A stretch of DNA of 64,000 nucleotides from Methanolobus zinderi (GTDB lineage: Archaea > Halobacteriota > Methanosarcinia > Methanosarcinales > Methanosarcinaceae): positions 310,001 to 374,000 of the forward strand of contig NZ_CP058215.1 of NCBI RefSeq assembly GCF_013388255.1. Direction: 5' to 3'. Positions 7,849 through 16,776 of this stretch are shown here, piece after piece. Position numbers and translations under genes: made by a program. Below the pieces are notes generated by a model. It was not told the origin of the DNA, did not search any database, and saw nothing but the letters and a program-made list of their open reading frames with translations. How positions within the stretch are numbered: position 1 is the first letter of the stretch; every line of letters starts with the position of its first letter.

Positions 7849-8442
7849 TTATTTAGGTTCTTCCTTTGCCCTTGGCATTGCAATGATCTCCCTGACCTGA
7901 ATGCCGAAGAAATCGAATGAGTGTGCGGGTCTCAGTACCACAGAAACGTCAGCTCCCCAGCGTGTTCCGCCTATTGCAATTATCTCTGTGTCCTTTGATA
8001 CCGGAATGTGTCCTGAGTCCGCTGCCATTATAGCACTTTCGATGGCAACCTTGAAACCTTTGCCAAACACGGCGCGCAGGGTGTCAGAGATCACATCTAT
8101 GCGACTGGCACCACCAATGCGCTTTGATATGGCACGCTCCACACCAGAGAACATATGTGACTGGGTTGTCATTACAACTCCAAGCTCGTTGAGCTTCTTA
8201 AGTTTCTCCTCATCAACTTCCCACTTGCCGCTCTCTTTCAGGCCGTACTGGTGTGTGATGGCAATGATCTTCACATCCTGGTCCCTGAAGGCTTCAGCAG
8301 CCTTTAAGGCTGTCTCTCCGCTTGTGCTGGCCAGTACCACATATTTGATACCAAGCTCAGCAGCTCTTTCTGCAGATAGTTTTAGAAGCTCTTCTGTGTT
8401 CTCGGGTCCTACATCATCAAAATATGTTATTGATTTCTCCAT
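7849..8442 (-). CDS. Pyruvate kinase C-terminal-like protein (COG1751 type)
   Basis: 197 residues resembling the alpha/beta regulatory domain of pyruvate kinase standing alone, an archaeal family of unknown role. Visible parts: YVVLASTSGETALKAAEAF (the domain's first strand and helix), IIAITHQYG, and the C-terminal strand RWGADVSVVLRPAHS. The family is common in methanogens. It has no link to a pyruvate kinase gene here. A sensory or ligand-binding role is possible but not shown. Confidence 0.78.
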   Translation of the reverse strand: MEKSITYFDDVGPENTEELLKLSAERAAELGIKYVVLASTSGETALKAAEAFRDQDVKIIAITHQYGLKESGKWEVDEEKLKKLNELGVVMTTQSHMFSGVERAISKRIGGASRIDVISDTLRAVFGKGFKVAIESAIMAADSGHIPVSKDTEIIAIGGTRWGADVSVVLRPAHSFDFFGIQVREIIAMPRAKEEPK

Positions 8443-8584
8443 CTTATCACCTTAAATTATGAACATATGATTGCTTTGTTTATCTGATATAAGTTATTTG
8501 TAAGTACAAACGATGCTCTTATCTATGTGGCAGATGTATATCTGTATCAGGGAGTTGACTTAGTTACTTTTGAAAGGTGATTTT

Positions 8585-9334
8585 GTGTCAGAAACAAATT
8601 ATGACGATAACGATGTAAAGATAATCACAAGTGAAATAAAGTCTGAGAACCCTGTTATTATAGAAGGCTTTCCGGGGATTGGGCTGGTTGGTAATATCGC
8701 AAGTCAGCAGATAATAGACGAGCTGGAGATGGAGTACATAGGTTCTATGGACTCACGACATTTCCCTCCGATAGCCGTTCTCTATGAAGGGCTTATCAAT
8801 ATGCCTGTAAGGATCTATGAAAGTGTTGAGAACAACATCATTATGGTGGTTTCCGACATTCCTGTAAATCCGGTAGTGGCATATGATATCAGCAGGGCCT
8901 TCCTTGACTGGGCTCAATCCATCAACGTCAAGGAGATAGTTTCCCTTGCGGGAATCGCTACCATGAGTGAGGATCACCAGGTTTTCGGTGCGGCGACAAA
9001 TGATGAGATGCTTGAGAAGATCAAGGATAAGGTGGAACTGTTCAAGATGGGAACAATATCCGGTATATCCGGAAGTATCATGTCCGAATGTCTTGTGCGT
9101 CACATATCTGCCATAAGTCTGCTTGGTTCGACCAGGAGCCAGAATCCTGACCCAAGGGCCGCGGCAGTCGTGATAGATGTGTTAAATGTTCTCTATGATC
9201 TTGATGTAGATACCGAAAGTCTGATAGAGCAGGCTGAGAAGATCGAGATAGAGATGCAAAGGCTTGCCGAGGATATCAGGACAAGCGAACAGCAGCCACC
9301 AGGTCCGAGAAAGGAATTCCCGATGTATGGGTGA
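8585..9334 (+). CDS. Proteasome assembly chaperone-like protein PbaB (PAC2 family)
   Basis: 249 residues of the PAC2/COG2047 family. The N-terminal block VIIEGFPGIGLVGNIA and the motif DSRHFPPIAVLYEG are typical of archaeal PbaB, an ATP-independent chaperone that helps assemble proteasome-related particles. The C-terminus is a helical, charged tail. The longest frame starts with TTG 8570, but AAAGGTGA lies 4 nt before GTG 8585, so I use that start. The DUF473 gene begins at its stop codon and the pair is probably co-translated. Confidence 0.8.
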   Translation: MSETNYDDNDVKIITSEIKSENPVIIEGFPGIGLVGNIASQQIIDELEMEYIGSMDSRHFPPIAVLYEGLINMPVRIYESVENNIIMVVSDIPVNPVVAYDISRAFLDWAQSINVKEIVSLAGIATMSEDHQVFGAATNDEMLEKIKDKVELFKMGTISGISGSIMSECLVRHISAISLLGSTRSQNPDPRAAAVVIDVLNVLYDLDVDTESLIEQAEKIEIEMQRLAEDIRTSEQQPPGPRKEFPMYG

Positions 9335-9339
9335 TAACA

Positions 9340-9729
9340 ATGGAATACGTTGCATTAACCGGTTTATCTGAACGTGTAATTGCAGAGCTCAAACAGAACC
9401 GATTGCTTACCATTGAGATCCGAAGCCCGCATAATTTCTTTGCGGCAATGGATCTTAAGGTGGGTGAATTCCTCTTCCTCACACGTACCAGTGCTGATGA
9501 TCTCACAGGCGGTACGACCGGTATAGTGGCAAGGTTGCTCAAACATCAGGTGGTTACCCAGAGGGTCATGCAAAGCGGCGATATGTACTATGAGGAACGT
9601 GAGATGACAACTCTGAGGCTGCAACTGGATCCCAGGTGCATAGCACGTATACGCAAGGTGCTGAGCAATAAGATCGGCGCGGTCTCAAAGGTCGATGCCG
9701 AGGAAATTCCTCTGTACAATGCACAGTAA
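9340..9729 (+). CDS. DUF473 family protein
   Basis: 129 residues matching the methanogen family DUF473, of unknown function. Seen: MEYVALTGLSERVIAELK at the N-terminus, then a beta-rich body (FLFLTRTSADDLTGGTTG) that looks like a small-barrel nucleic-acid-binding fold, though this is inference. Two starts are possible: GTG 9331, overlapping the PbaB-like gene by 4 bases, and ATG 9340, which has GGGTGAT 4 nt before it and is preferred. Its constant pairing with a chaperone gene is a hint about function worth testing. Confidence 0.75.
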   Translation: MEYVALTGLSERVIAELKQNRLLTIEIRSPHNFFAAMDLKVGEFLFLTRTSADDLTGGTTGIVARLLKHQVVTQRVMQSGDMYYEEREMTTLRLQLDPRCIARIRKVLSNKIGAVSKVDAEEIPLYNAQ

Positions 9730-9739
9730 AGTAGATCTA

Positions 9740-10369
9740 TCAATCAAATGTCTCAGGGCTTTTCTCAAGCCCCTCTTCTATTTTTTCTATTATTTTGCCA
9801 CTTATGCCAAGTGGGATCTCCGTATCTCTGTAATGGCTGTGTTTTCTGGATCCTTTGCAGCCAAAGGATAAGCCAAGTCCCTCGGTCAGAGGTCGTGTAG
9901 TACAATCCCCGCATATGGATGCTGCACCGATGCTACTGATATCAGGTGCTCTCCCGAAATGGTATGCATATGCCTGTATGATTCGCATCGCTTTTTCAGG
10001 TCTGAGGTATAGTACAAGCACATCAGGGATACTTTCACTTGAAGACAAAGGCTCGATTCGTATCGATCTGTAGTTCTTCCTGATACTGGGAAGCGATTCC
10101 ACAGCCTTTCCTGCGGTTTCCTGATCCCTGTATCTTCCTGATCTCAAATAGTAGTCTGCAGGGCTTTTAGACGTTCTCCCAAGTACATAATCCCCTGCAC
10201 TGCATCGCTGGTCTTTCATATGAAATGATTCTCCGTATCTGGCCTTATGTACAAGCTCGCAGTACAGTTGATCGGAAGAGTCTCCCTTTTCATTTTCAAA
10301 GGTAATGCAGACCGGTCCGCCCTCATCCATAAGTGACACTATATTTGGTATTTCAAGCGTTTTTTTCAT
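9740..10369 (-). CDS. DUF169 family protein
   Basis: 209 residues of the DUF169/COG2043 family found in methanogens and anaerobic bacteria. The body has several Cys (CSAGDYVLG, ICGDCTTRP, LSFGCKGSR), fitting the family, and a metal or cluster has been suspected but not proven. Its start overlaps the endonuclease V stop by 4 bases (ATGA), so it is the third gene of the sepS-nfi-DUF169 operon. The function is unknown. Confidence 0.8.
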   Translation of the reverse strand: MKKTLEIPNIVSLMDEGGPVCITFENEKGDSSDQLYCELVHKARYGESFHMKDQRCSAGDYVLGRTSKSPADYYLRSGRYRDQETAGKAVESLPSIRKNYRSIRIEPLSSSESIPDVLVLYLRPEKAMRIIQAYAYHFGRAPDISSIGAASICGDCTTRPLTEGLGLSFGCKGSRKHSHYRDTEIPLGISGKIIEKIEEGLEKSPETFD

Positions 10370-11067
10370 TCAGGATTCTCCGTTTTTCGTTTAAGTTCCT
10401 CTCTGATCTCTCCCGCATGGTTGTGTGCAAGCCTGGTGGGCTCCGGAAGCTTGTATCCTTTAAGGCAATGTTGTACCACTTCAAGACTACTGTCCATGGA
10501 TGCCTTGTTCCCGGGAGCTATGATTATCGGATTGCTTCTCTTATTGGATTTCAGCACCCAGCCGATCTGCTCCCCGTCTTCCATAAGCTTATGATGCTCT
10601 CCCGGAACCGTGGGCATTTCAGCATGACCGCAGAGTATCTTTTTGGAAACTCCGATAGTCGGGACATCCATAACTGCACCGAAATAAGCCGCCATGCCGG
10701 CTCTGATGGGGTGGTTGATGCCACAGGAATCAAATATTGTAATGTCCGGAAGTCTGGATGCCTTTAAAAAAGCAGAGACAATACCACAACCTTCCCTGAA
10801 GTTCAGGTATGTGGGTATGTAGGGAAGTCCGACTTCCCTTACAACATGTCTTTTTTCGATAACTTCCATGCTTTCGTAGTCGAGAACTATCATTGCACAG
10901 ATGATCCTGTTGTCAAGGTACGAACAGTCCATACCTGCAACAGTCTCGATCTTATCAAAGCCGTCTTCCAGTTTTATCTTTTTGACAGCTTCGTGTTGTA
11001 TTTCCCTTAGTTCTTTCAGACTTCGTTTTTGCGGATCGAACCACTCACGCAGTCTGTCCTTATTCAA
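10366..11067 (-). CDS. nfi: Endonuclease V (deoxyinosine-specific)
   Basis: 233 residues. Endonuclease V cuts DNA near deoxyinosine. The metal-binding residues are present: Asp47 (GMDCSY), Glu92 (YLNFREG), Asp113 (IFDSCG) and Asp192 (NKASMDSS); the wedge Tyr83 (LPYIP) and HPIRAG, PTIGVSKKIL and KGYKLPEPTRLAH blocks also fit. The usual DGHG stretch after the third acid is DSCG here, an unusual change beside the active site. It starts 8 bases inside the 3' end of sepS and overlaps DUF169 by 4 bases, so a repair enzyme is translated together with a tRNA synthetase. Confidence 0.9.
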   Translation of the reverse strand: MNKDRLREWFDPQKRSLKELREIQHEAVKKIKLEDGFDKIETVAGMDCSYLDNRIICAMIVLDYESMEVIEKRHVVREVGLPYIPTYLNFREGCGIVSAFLKASRLPDITIFDSCGINHPIRAGMAAYFGAVMDVPTIGVSKKILCGHAEMPTVPGEHHKLMEDGEQIGWVLKSNKRSNPIIIAPGNKASMDSSLEVVQHCLKGYKLPEPTRLAHNHAGEIREELKRKTENPE

Positions 11068-12679
11068 TCGTTGCCCTCACTGTTGTAAAGACCGGTCCAC
11101 GGATATCGATCTTCTTCTTCTTGCCGGTGATGTAACGGTTTGCAAGAGGTTCCAGGCATATGTTGATCTCGGACGGGACCTTGACAATACGCACCCTTGT
11201 CTCAACCTCACTCTCGCCGTTTGCAACAGCTTCCTCTATGTCCCTGGCAGCCTTTGATGCAAAGGAATCAAGGAAACGCACACCTGTTCTGGCGGAGTGG
11301 TTCTCCATAGCCTTTTTCCATTTCTTGTTATCGGGTACGCCAAGGATGTCATTCTCGAACACAACGACTTCGTTGAATACTGCAGGTCCGCAGAGTTTGG
11401 TGTTCTCTTCGGGTTCGATAACACTGACCTTAACTGTTTTCTCCCCGACCTTACCTTCCCAGGCTGTGAACTCACAGGGACTTGGTGTGGAGCCGTTCTC
11501 CTCACACGTGGCAACGATGGCTTCAGCTATGTCCATACCTGCTGCGGTGTCGGGCACGTCTTCCACATAGATCATCTTTGCAAGCTCATCATCCGACATA
11601 TTCCACTCGGTATATTGTGCGATCTGTGGATATATCAGTGAACGGATATCAGTTGCATTGTACAGTATCATAGCAAGCCTCTCGACTCCAAGTCCGAGAT
11701 TCATAACGGGACAGGATATGCCATACTGTGCAAGGGCTGTGGGTGAATATATTCCAAAGGTCGCGATTTCCACCCAGCCGTCGGAGTACTTTGTCTTGGA
11801 ACCCACAAGTTGCGGGTGATATGCGAATACCTCGATTTGTGTATCAGGCACGTAGTACTTGCTGCGTTTCTCATCCGGCCTGAACATGAACTTCTCGAAA
11901 CCAAACTGTGATAATAAACTCTGGGCCACAGCCTTTCCATGATCCACTGTCACATCCTCATCCATGATCACACAGGATGCGGAGTAATATGTCATCAGAC
12001 GTGCAGCATCCTCTTCCTGTTCTCTCCTGAAACAGCGATCAATGGAGAAAAGGTTGAACGGAGGTCTTGAACGCTCCTGAAGTGATGAGAGGCTGATGAA
12101 CCATCCCGAGGTCATATGGCTTCTGAGTGTCCTTTTTGTGGATTGTGGTACCAGTTCCTTGAATTCAGGGAATACCTGGTCGATCATTTCAACCACAAGT
12201 GCGTCGGATACATTGATCGCAGAGGAGATTTCCGGGATAAGGTCGTCTCCTTCCACATCCCCTTTCTTGTAGGAGTGCAGTATCTTCCTGATGACCTCGA
12301 TATCCTCGTCACTGACGTCCCCGAGAATACATTTTATATCACTTATGCACTCATCGGAGATACCGACATTAGGACGCGGCAGGCCGGCAAGGTAATAACA
12401 CCTGTCAAGGACTGCAAGGGCCTCATGCCCGAACTGCTTGTGGACTTCCCTCTCATCTACTATGAGGGGATTCATCATCTCTTCAAAGCCCATGCGCAAA
12501 TAGGCCTGGCGCAGCCTTGAGATCGTCTCGTATATGGGATGTGGCTTTCCGTAGTTGAGGGAAAGGTGAGGGTACTGTTCGTTCAGTCCTGTTTTTTTAA
12601 CGAACTCTTTTCCCGCATTCCATGTACTGTCAAAATCTTCACTGGCTTTTTTCTTAATTTCCTCAGGATCGAATCTCAT
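11060..12679 (-). CDS. sepS: O-phosphoseryl-tRNA(Cys) synthetase
   Basis: 539-residue class II aminoacyl-tRNA synthetase that charges tRNA-Cys with O-phosphoserine; SepCysS later converts it to Cys-tRNA. It occurs mainly in methanogens. Class II motif 2 is FSIDRCFRREQEEDAAR (about 215-231) and motif 3 is VMNLGLGVERLAMI (about 325); MTSGWFISL and TYYSASCVI line the phosphoserine pocket in known structures. The C-terminal region resembles the tRNA-binding end of SepRS. It heads an operon with nfi and DUF169. No SepCysS gene is in the window. Confidence 0.95.
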   Translation of the reverse strand: MRFDPEEIKKKASEDFDSTWNAGKEFVKKTGLNEQYPHLSLNYGKPHPIYETISRLRQAYLRMGFEEMMNPLIVDEREVHKQFGHEALAVLDRCYYLAGLPRPNVGISDECISDIKCILGDVSDEDIEVIRKILHSYKKGDVEGDDLIPEISSAINVSDALVVEMIDQVFPEFKELVPQSTKRTLRSHMTSGWFISLSSLQERSRPPFNLFSIDRCFRREQEEDAARLMTYYSASCVIMDEDVTVDHGKAVAQSLLSQFGFEKFMFRPDEKRSKYYVPDTQIEVFAYHPQLVGSKTKYSDGWVEIATFGIYSPTALAQYGISCPVMNLGLGVERLAMILYNATDIRSLIYPQIAQYTEWNMSDDELAKMIYVEDVPDTAAGMDIAEAIVATCEENGSTPSPCEFTAWEGKVGEKTVKVSVIEPEENTKLCGPAVFNEVVVFENDILGVPDNKKWKKAMENHSARTGVRFLDSFASKAARDIEEAVANGESEVETRVRIVKVPSEINICLEPLANRYITGKKKKIDIRGPVFTTVRATIE

Positions 12680-12719
12680 AAACAGTCCTCTTAAAGTAAA
12701 CTAACTATGATACGGAAAA

Positions 12720-13355
12720 CTAATCTATTTTTCTCTCGAACTCCCTCATGGCATTTTCCAGCTTAAGCTGTCTGATGGCTGTTGACACATCCCCGCGTGT
12801 ACGTTCGAGTATCGCACGTGTGGTATCGGTCTTGTGTCTTAGGCCACGCGTCATGGCATCAGGGAAATCGAACATCATAAGTGCCGAGTAAATATCTTCC
12901 ATAATGTCAAGAAATTCCTCAGCTTCGGAAGCTTGCTCCTTTCTTATAAGGTCAAGTATATGTCTTCTGAGCTCTCCATTCACATCTCCAAGACCACTAA
13001 GGTAGGCAGTATATTCTACTTCAAGTTCTTCTGGTCCGGGAATTGTTTCTGTCCGGGGACCCGTTTTGAGTAATTTCAAGACAATGGAACATTCCACAAA
13101 TTCCTGCTGGGCATGTTCCACAAAACCTGAATTGTATACATCAGGGTGTCCCTGAAGCAGGGAATTCAGTCTTTTAAGCGAGTGGCTGGATTCTTCAAGG
13201 AGTGAGGCTGCCCTGTCAAACTTTCCCTTATGGATGCTTGACATTGCTTTTCTGCAGTTGCGCACAACCTCACGGGATGTTGTCAGGCTTTGCTCACGTG
13301 CAGCATCCTTTTCCTCTAGTTTAGCCCGAATCCTGTCTGAAATATCGATGATCAT
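12720..13355 (-). CDS. Archaeal translin family protein
   Basis: 211 residues, nearly all alpha-helical, of the translin family (COG2178). Translins bind single-stranded RNA/DNA as octamers and, with TRAX-like partners, degrade small RNAs or tRNA fragments; archaeal members are structurally close. Seen: a helical N-terminus, SREVVRNCRKAMSSIHKGKF, QEFVECSIVL, and the terminal helix RQLKLENAMREFERKID. The longest frame begins 33 codons earlier, but AAGGGGAA sits just before ATG 13355 and that start gives the family length. Confidence 0.82.
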   Translation of the reverse strand: MIIDISDRIRAKLEEKDAAREQSLTTSREVVRNCRKAMSSIHKGKFDRAASLLEESSHSLKRLNSLLQGHPDVYNSGFVEHAQQEFVECSIVLKLLKTGPRTETIPGPEELEVEYTAYLSGLGDVNGELRRHILDLIRKEQASEAEEFLDIMEDIYSALMMFDFPDAMTRGLRHKTDTTRAILERTRGDVSTAIRQLKLENAMREFERKID

Positions 13356-13489
13356 GTTTCCCCTTACGTTATTACAGCTGCAGAATACCATTTGCAGCCT
13401 GCTCCCTTTTCGGGAAAAAAAGATTCTTGCAGTCTTAAAACGACTGCATGTCATAAAAATATCAGTTTCAAAAGTATGAAGTATTTATC

Positions 13490-13756
13490 TTATTCATCAA
13501 CAGGTATGGTCTCAAGCTGGCTGGCTACATCCCATATGAGTGTCCTGGTGTGAACGGGAATGTTCGGATCATTGCTTATATCTTCAAGCACTGATATGCT
13601 GGATGAAGTTCTCAGGAACAGTGGTTCGTCTTCTTTGCTTAATGTTTCCAGAACTTCGTTTGCAGAACGTCTGATGTTCCTTGGAACAGAATTGTCGTTT
13701 GCTATGTACTCCAATTTCTGCCTGCATTCTTCAATGACTTGCGCATAATCTGACAT
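13490..13756 (-). CDS. UPF0147 family protein
   Basis: 88 residues of the archaeal family UPF0147 (COG1698), a helical bundle of HEAT-like character with unknown function. Seen: [20 protein letters not shown] followed by a second similar unit [20 protein letters not shown], so the protein is an internal duplication of the block N-D-x-x-[IV]-P-x-x-x-R. Typical full length. Upstream AAGGTGAT supports the ATG at 13756. Confidence 0.85.
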   Translation of the reverse strand: MSDYAQVIEECRQKLEYIANDNSVPRNIRRSANEVLETLSKEDEPLFLRTSSSISVLEDISNDPNIPVHTRTLIWDVASQLETIPVDE

Positions 13757-13874
13757 ATGATCACCTTGATAATTTTAGAACGAAAATAAGGGTTACCTCA
13801 GTTATCCCTAAATAGTTACGTTCTATAAAAAGACTTTCATTGGTATATATTTTGCGTACCCAGGAGGGAACTCA

Positions 13875-14405
13875 ATGACAAATACGAATGATGATATGGT
13901 AAAAAAGATTTCCAGAATGCTGGAGATTGGTGGCACTATGCTTGCGCAGCATTGTGATGTTTGCGGAGCGCCGATGTTCAGGTACCAGGGTAAGATCATG
14001 TGCCCTGTCTGTGATAGCGTAGCCGACCCGCGCGCAAAGATGCAGCAAAAGATGGAAAATGAAGCCATTCCTGTTAATGAGGCCGCCCCTGTAACCGCAG
14101 AAGTTTCTTCTGCAGGATCCGAGATGGATGGAATCAGGGTTCAGGCTACGATGGAAGATACTGTGAAAACGAATGTTCAACCACAGAGAACAGAACCAAA
14201 GATAACAGAAAAAGAGTCCGACGAATATTCTGCCGGCAAATCAGTTTCGCCTTCGGCAACAGAACTTGAGTCTCTGCTAATGCAAAAGATGATTTCACTT
14301 GCAAATTCCATGAATTCGGAGGATGATGTAAGAAAAGTCTCGGATCAGATGGATATGATCGAGAGATGTCTCTCAATAATTGACAAAATGAAAAAGACTC
14401 TTTGA
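13875..14405 (+). CDS. Sjogren/scleroderma autoantigen 1-type zinc finger protein
   Basis: 176 residues with an N-terminal zinc ribbon: HCDVCGAPMF and MCPVCDS give CxxC-x(n)-CxxC around residues 28-48, preceded by the helix KKISRMLEIGGTMLAQ. This is the archaeal SSSCA1/p27 family (COG1645). The middle is low-complexity and acidic, and a C-terminal amphipathic helix (residues 130-176) could bind a partner. AGGAGGGA stands before the ATG. It is convergent with hef. The function in archaea is unknown. Confidence 0.8.
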   Translation: MTNTNDDMVKKISRMLEIGGTMLAQHCDVCGAPMFRYQGKIMCPVCDSVADPRAKMQQKMENEAIPVNEAAPVTAEVSSAGSEMDGIRVQATMEDTVKTNVQPQRTEPKITEKESDEYSAGKSVSPSATELESLLMQKMISLANSMNSEDDVRKVSDQMDMIERCLSIIDKMKKTL

Positions 14406-14444
14406 AGCAAGAAGGGTGTTAAAAGTATGCGGATAACAATCCTG

Positions 14445-16736
14445 TTATCCCGTGTACTCCCTGCTTACGATCTCTCTAATTTTATTTGCAGTCTTTGGTC
14501 CGATGTTCTTCACTTTCAGGAGTTCATCGTAGTCTGCCCTGATTACATTCTCCACGCTTCCGAAATGCTTCAGGAGACTTTTTGCAGCACCGGGGCCTAT
14601 ATCGGAAATTGATGAAATGATATACTCCTGTTGTTCCGGCAACATGGGAGCAGCTTTTTTACCGTGCAGGCTGACCTCTCTTTTTTCTTCTGTCTGCTCT
14701 CTTTTTGCTATCTGCTTTATCAGGCTGGCAGTATCTTCCGCATCCCTTGTATACAGGACAGCCACTCCGAAATCAAGGGCTATGGAGGACAGTGCACCGT
14801 GTATTGCGGAAGGGTCTATCCTCCTGCTTGTGAACAGATTATCTCCCTCAAGTATAAGTACCGGCTTTTCGTATGTCCTGCTCAGGTTTGCTATCTGTTC
14901 GAAGAGCTTATGTTCGACAAGTGAGCCTGTAAAGTCCTCAGTGCTCTTCCTTTCCACAGCTACCCGGTCGCTCAGGATATAATCCCCTACTTCCAGTGTC
15001 TGAAGTGTAATATCCACACCCGCCTTATCTAGCGATCTGGCAACCGAGCTTTTCACTTCCCTCTGGTCCACTATGACCTTAGTTTTATCTCCATCAAAAT
15101 CTGCCAGCTTTACCTGGTCTTTGTCATTGATATCATCAAGGGTTCTCTGGTACTCTCCGCTTTCCCGGGCAGGCATGGTCTTCTGGAGTGCCTGCATATT
15201 GCTCTGCATTTTTTTCTCTTTGGCAAGACTACTCCAGTAGTATCCCTCGTCCCTCGTTCCCTTTGTTACAAGTACCACCACACGCCCTTCATGCTTTCTT
15301 CCGGTCCTGCCCTTTCTCTGGATGCTGCGTATCTCAGAGGGAACCGGTTCATAGAAAAGCACAAGGTCGGTTGACGGGATGTCCAGTCCTTCCTCTGCAA
15401 CTGATGTTGCCACAAGGGTGTTGTATTCCCCTGCCTTGAACATATCAATGATCTCTACCTGCTGTTTCTGCGTGAGACCCTTATCCTTATACTTGGATGC
15501 CTGTCCTACAAAACGTATGGGTCTTATCCCTTCTACCTCTGACAGGGCGTTTGTTATCATCTCTGCGGTATCACGGTAGTTTGCAAACACAATTACCCTT
15601 GATTCCGGTTTATTGTTGAGCTGTTCAAGGACTATCTGCTTTACGCGCTCCATTTTCGGATGCTCGCAGTCGCAGTCTTTGAGGCGGTGGACAACCTGCC
15701 TGATGTAAAGATCCTCTGCCAGACGTTTTGATGCCTTGCTTCCTTTTTTGCTACCTGCTTCATTGTCTAGCCTCTCCATATACATGCGTAAGGCACCAAG
15801 TCCCTGGGTCTCGGTGACCTCCACAGCATGGCTTAGCTTGAGAATCTCGGCAAGAATGGATATGGCAGTATATACCGATGGTTCCGGCATACCTCTGAGC
15901 TCCCCCTGCAGTCTCTGCTGCAGCATAAGCAGGTCCTTCTTGGAAACATATCTTTTATTGTAAATGGGATAGCCTGCATCCGTGAGTCTCTTGTACCTGT
16001 CCTCGAGCACCTTCTCCAGCAGGCTCTTTATCTCCTTCATCTCTGCCGGAAGATCGATACGCTTCCATTCGATGTCTTTCTTCTGAATATAAGGCGCCAC
16101 GTCCCTGTCCGTTTCAGTCTTGACGGCAACAGATTCAATTCGGAGTACTTCACAGACCTCCGCTACTTTTTCATCGGAGCTGCCGGGACTTGCCGTAATT
16201 CCCAGACAGAGTGGGTCCTTTGAGATATCAAAATATTTCTCCGCGATATATGTATAGGCGTAGTTCCCGGTAGCACGATGTGCCTCATCAAAAGTTATAT
16301 GGGTTACATCTTTGAGATCGATGCGTTTTGTGAGGACATCGTTCTCGATTACCTGGGGGGTGGAAACGATCACCCGTCCGCTTTTCCATAAATCTTCCCT
16401 TTGTGAGGGGCTGATGCTGCCCGTAAAGGTGAGTACTTCCTCTTCGGGTATGTTCAGTACCTTGCGGAAAAAAGATGCGTGTTGCTCAACGAGTGGTTTT
16501 GTGGGCGAAAGTACCAGCACTTTCCCGCCTGCTTTTTCCAGGCGTGATGCAATGACAAGAAGAGCTACTATGGTCTTCCCGAGTCCTGTGGGAAGAACTA
16601 CTAAAGTGGATGCTGCAAGGGCCTTACCGGCCAGGTCAAGCTGGTAAAGCCTCTGCTCCACAGTGTCAGCTTTGATCAGTGGATGTCTGATATATTCCGG
16701 CATGTTTTCAAGCCTAAAGTTTGTCGGTCTATACAA
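14445..16736 (-). CDS. hef: Hef: fork-structure helicase-nuclease
   Basis: 763 residues joining an SF2 helicase and an XPF/ERCC4 nuclease. Helicase: PTGLGKT (49-55), DEAH in FDEAHRATG, the Hef-type insert after domain 1, and QRKGRTGRKHEGR (motif VI). Nuclease: DQREVKSSVAR, VGDYILSDRVAVERKST (the GDxnERKx3D site), then tandem helix-hairpin-helix (ISDIGPGAAKSLL and VKNIGPKTANKI). Hef processes stalled forks and branched DNA and is the archaeal relative of FANCM/XPF. Full family length, with both activities apparently intact. Confidence 0.95.
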   Translation of the reverse strand: MYRPTNFRLENMPEYIRHPLIKADTVEQRLYQLDLAGKALAASTLVVLPTGLGKTIVALLVIASRLEKAGGKVLVLSPTKPLVEQHASFFRKVLNIPEEEVLTFTGSISPSQREDLWKSGRVIVSTPQVIENDVLTKRIDLKDVTHITFDEAHRATGNYAYTYIAEKYFDISKDPLCLGITASPGSSDEKVAEVCEVLRIESVAVKTETDRDVAPYIQKKDIEWKRIDLPAEMKEIKSLLEKVLEDRYKRLTDAGYPIYNKRYVSKKDLLMLQQRLQGELRGMPEPSVYTAISILAEILKLSHAVEVTETQGLGALRMYMERLDNEAGSKKGSKASKRLAEDLYIRQVVHRLKDCDCEHPKMERVKQIVLEQLNNKPESRVIVFANYRDTAEMITNALSEVEGIRPIRFVGQASKYKDKGLTQKQQVEIIDMFKAGEYNTLVATSVAEEGLDIPSTDLVLFYEPVPSEIRSIQRKGRTGRKHEGRVVVLVTKGTRDEGYYWSSLAKEKKMQSNMQALQKTMPARESGEYQRTLDDINDKDQVKLADFDGDKTKVIVDQREVKSSVARSLDKAGVDITLQTLEVGDYILSDRVAVERKSTEDFTGSLVEHKLFEQIANLSRTYEKPVLILEGDNLFTSRRIDPSAIHGALSSIALDFGVAVLYTRDAEDTASLIKQIAKREQTEEKREVSLHGKKAAPMLPEQQEYIISSISDIGPGAAKSLLKHFGSVENVIRADYDELLKVKNIGPKTANKIREIVSREYTG

Positions 16737-16776
16737 TCTTTAAGCTTTTAAATATGTGGCAAGCAGGGTGAAAGTA

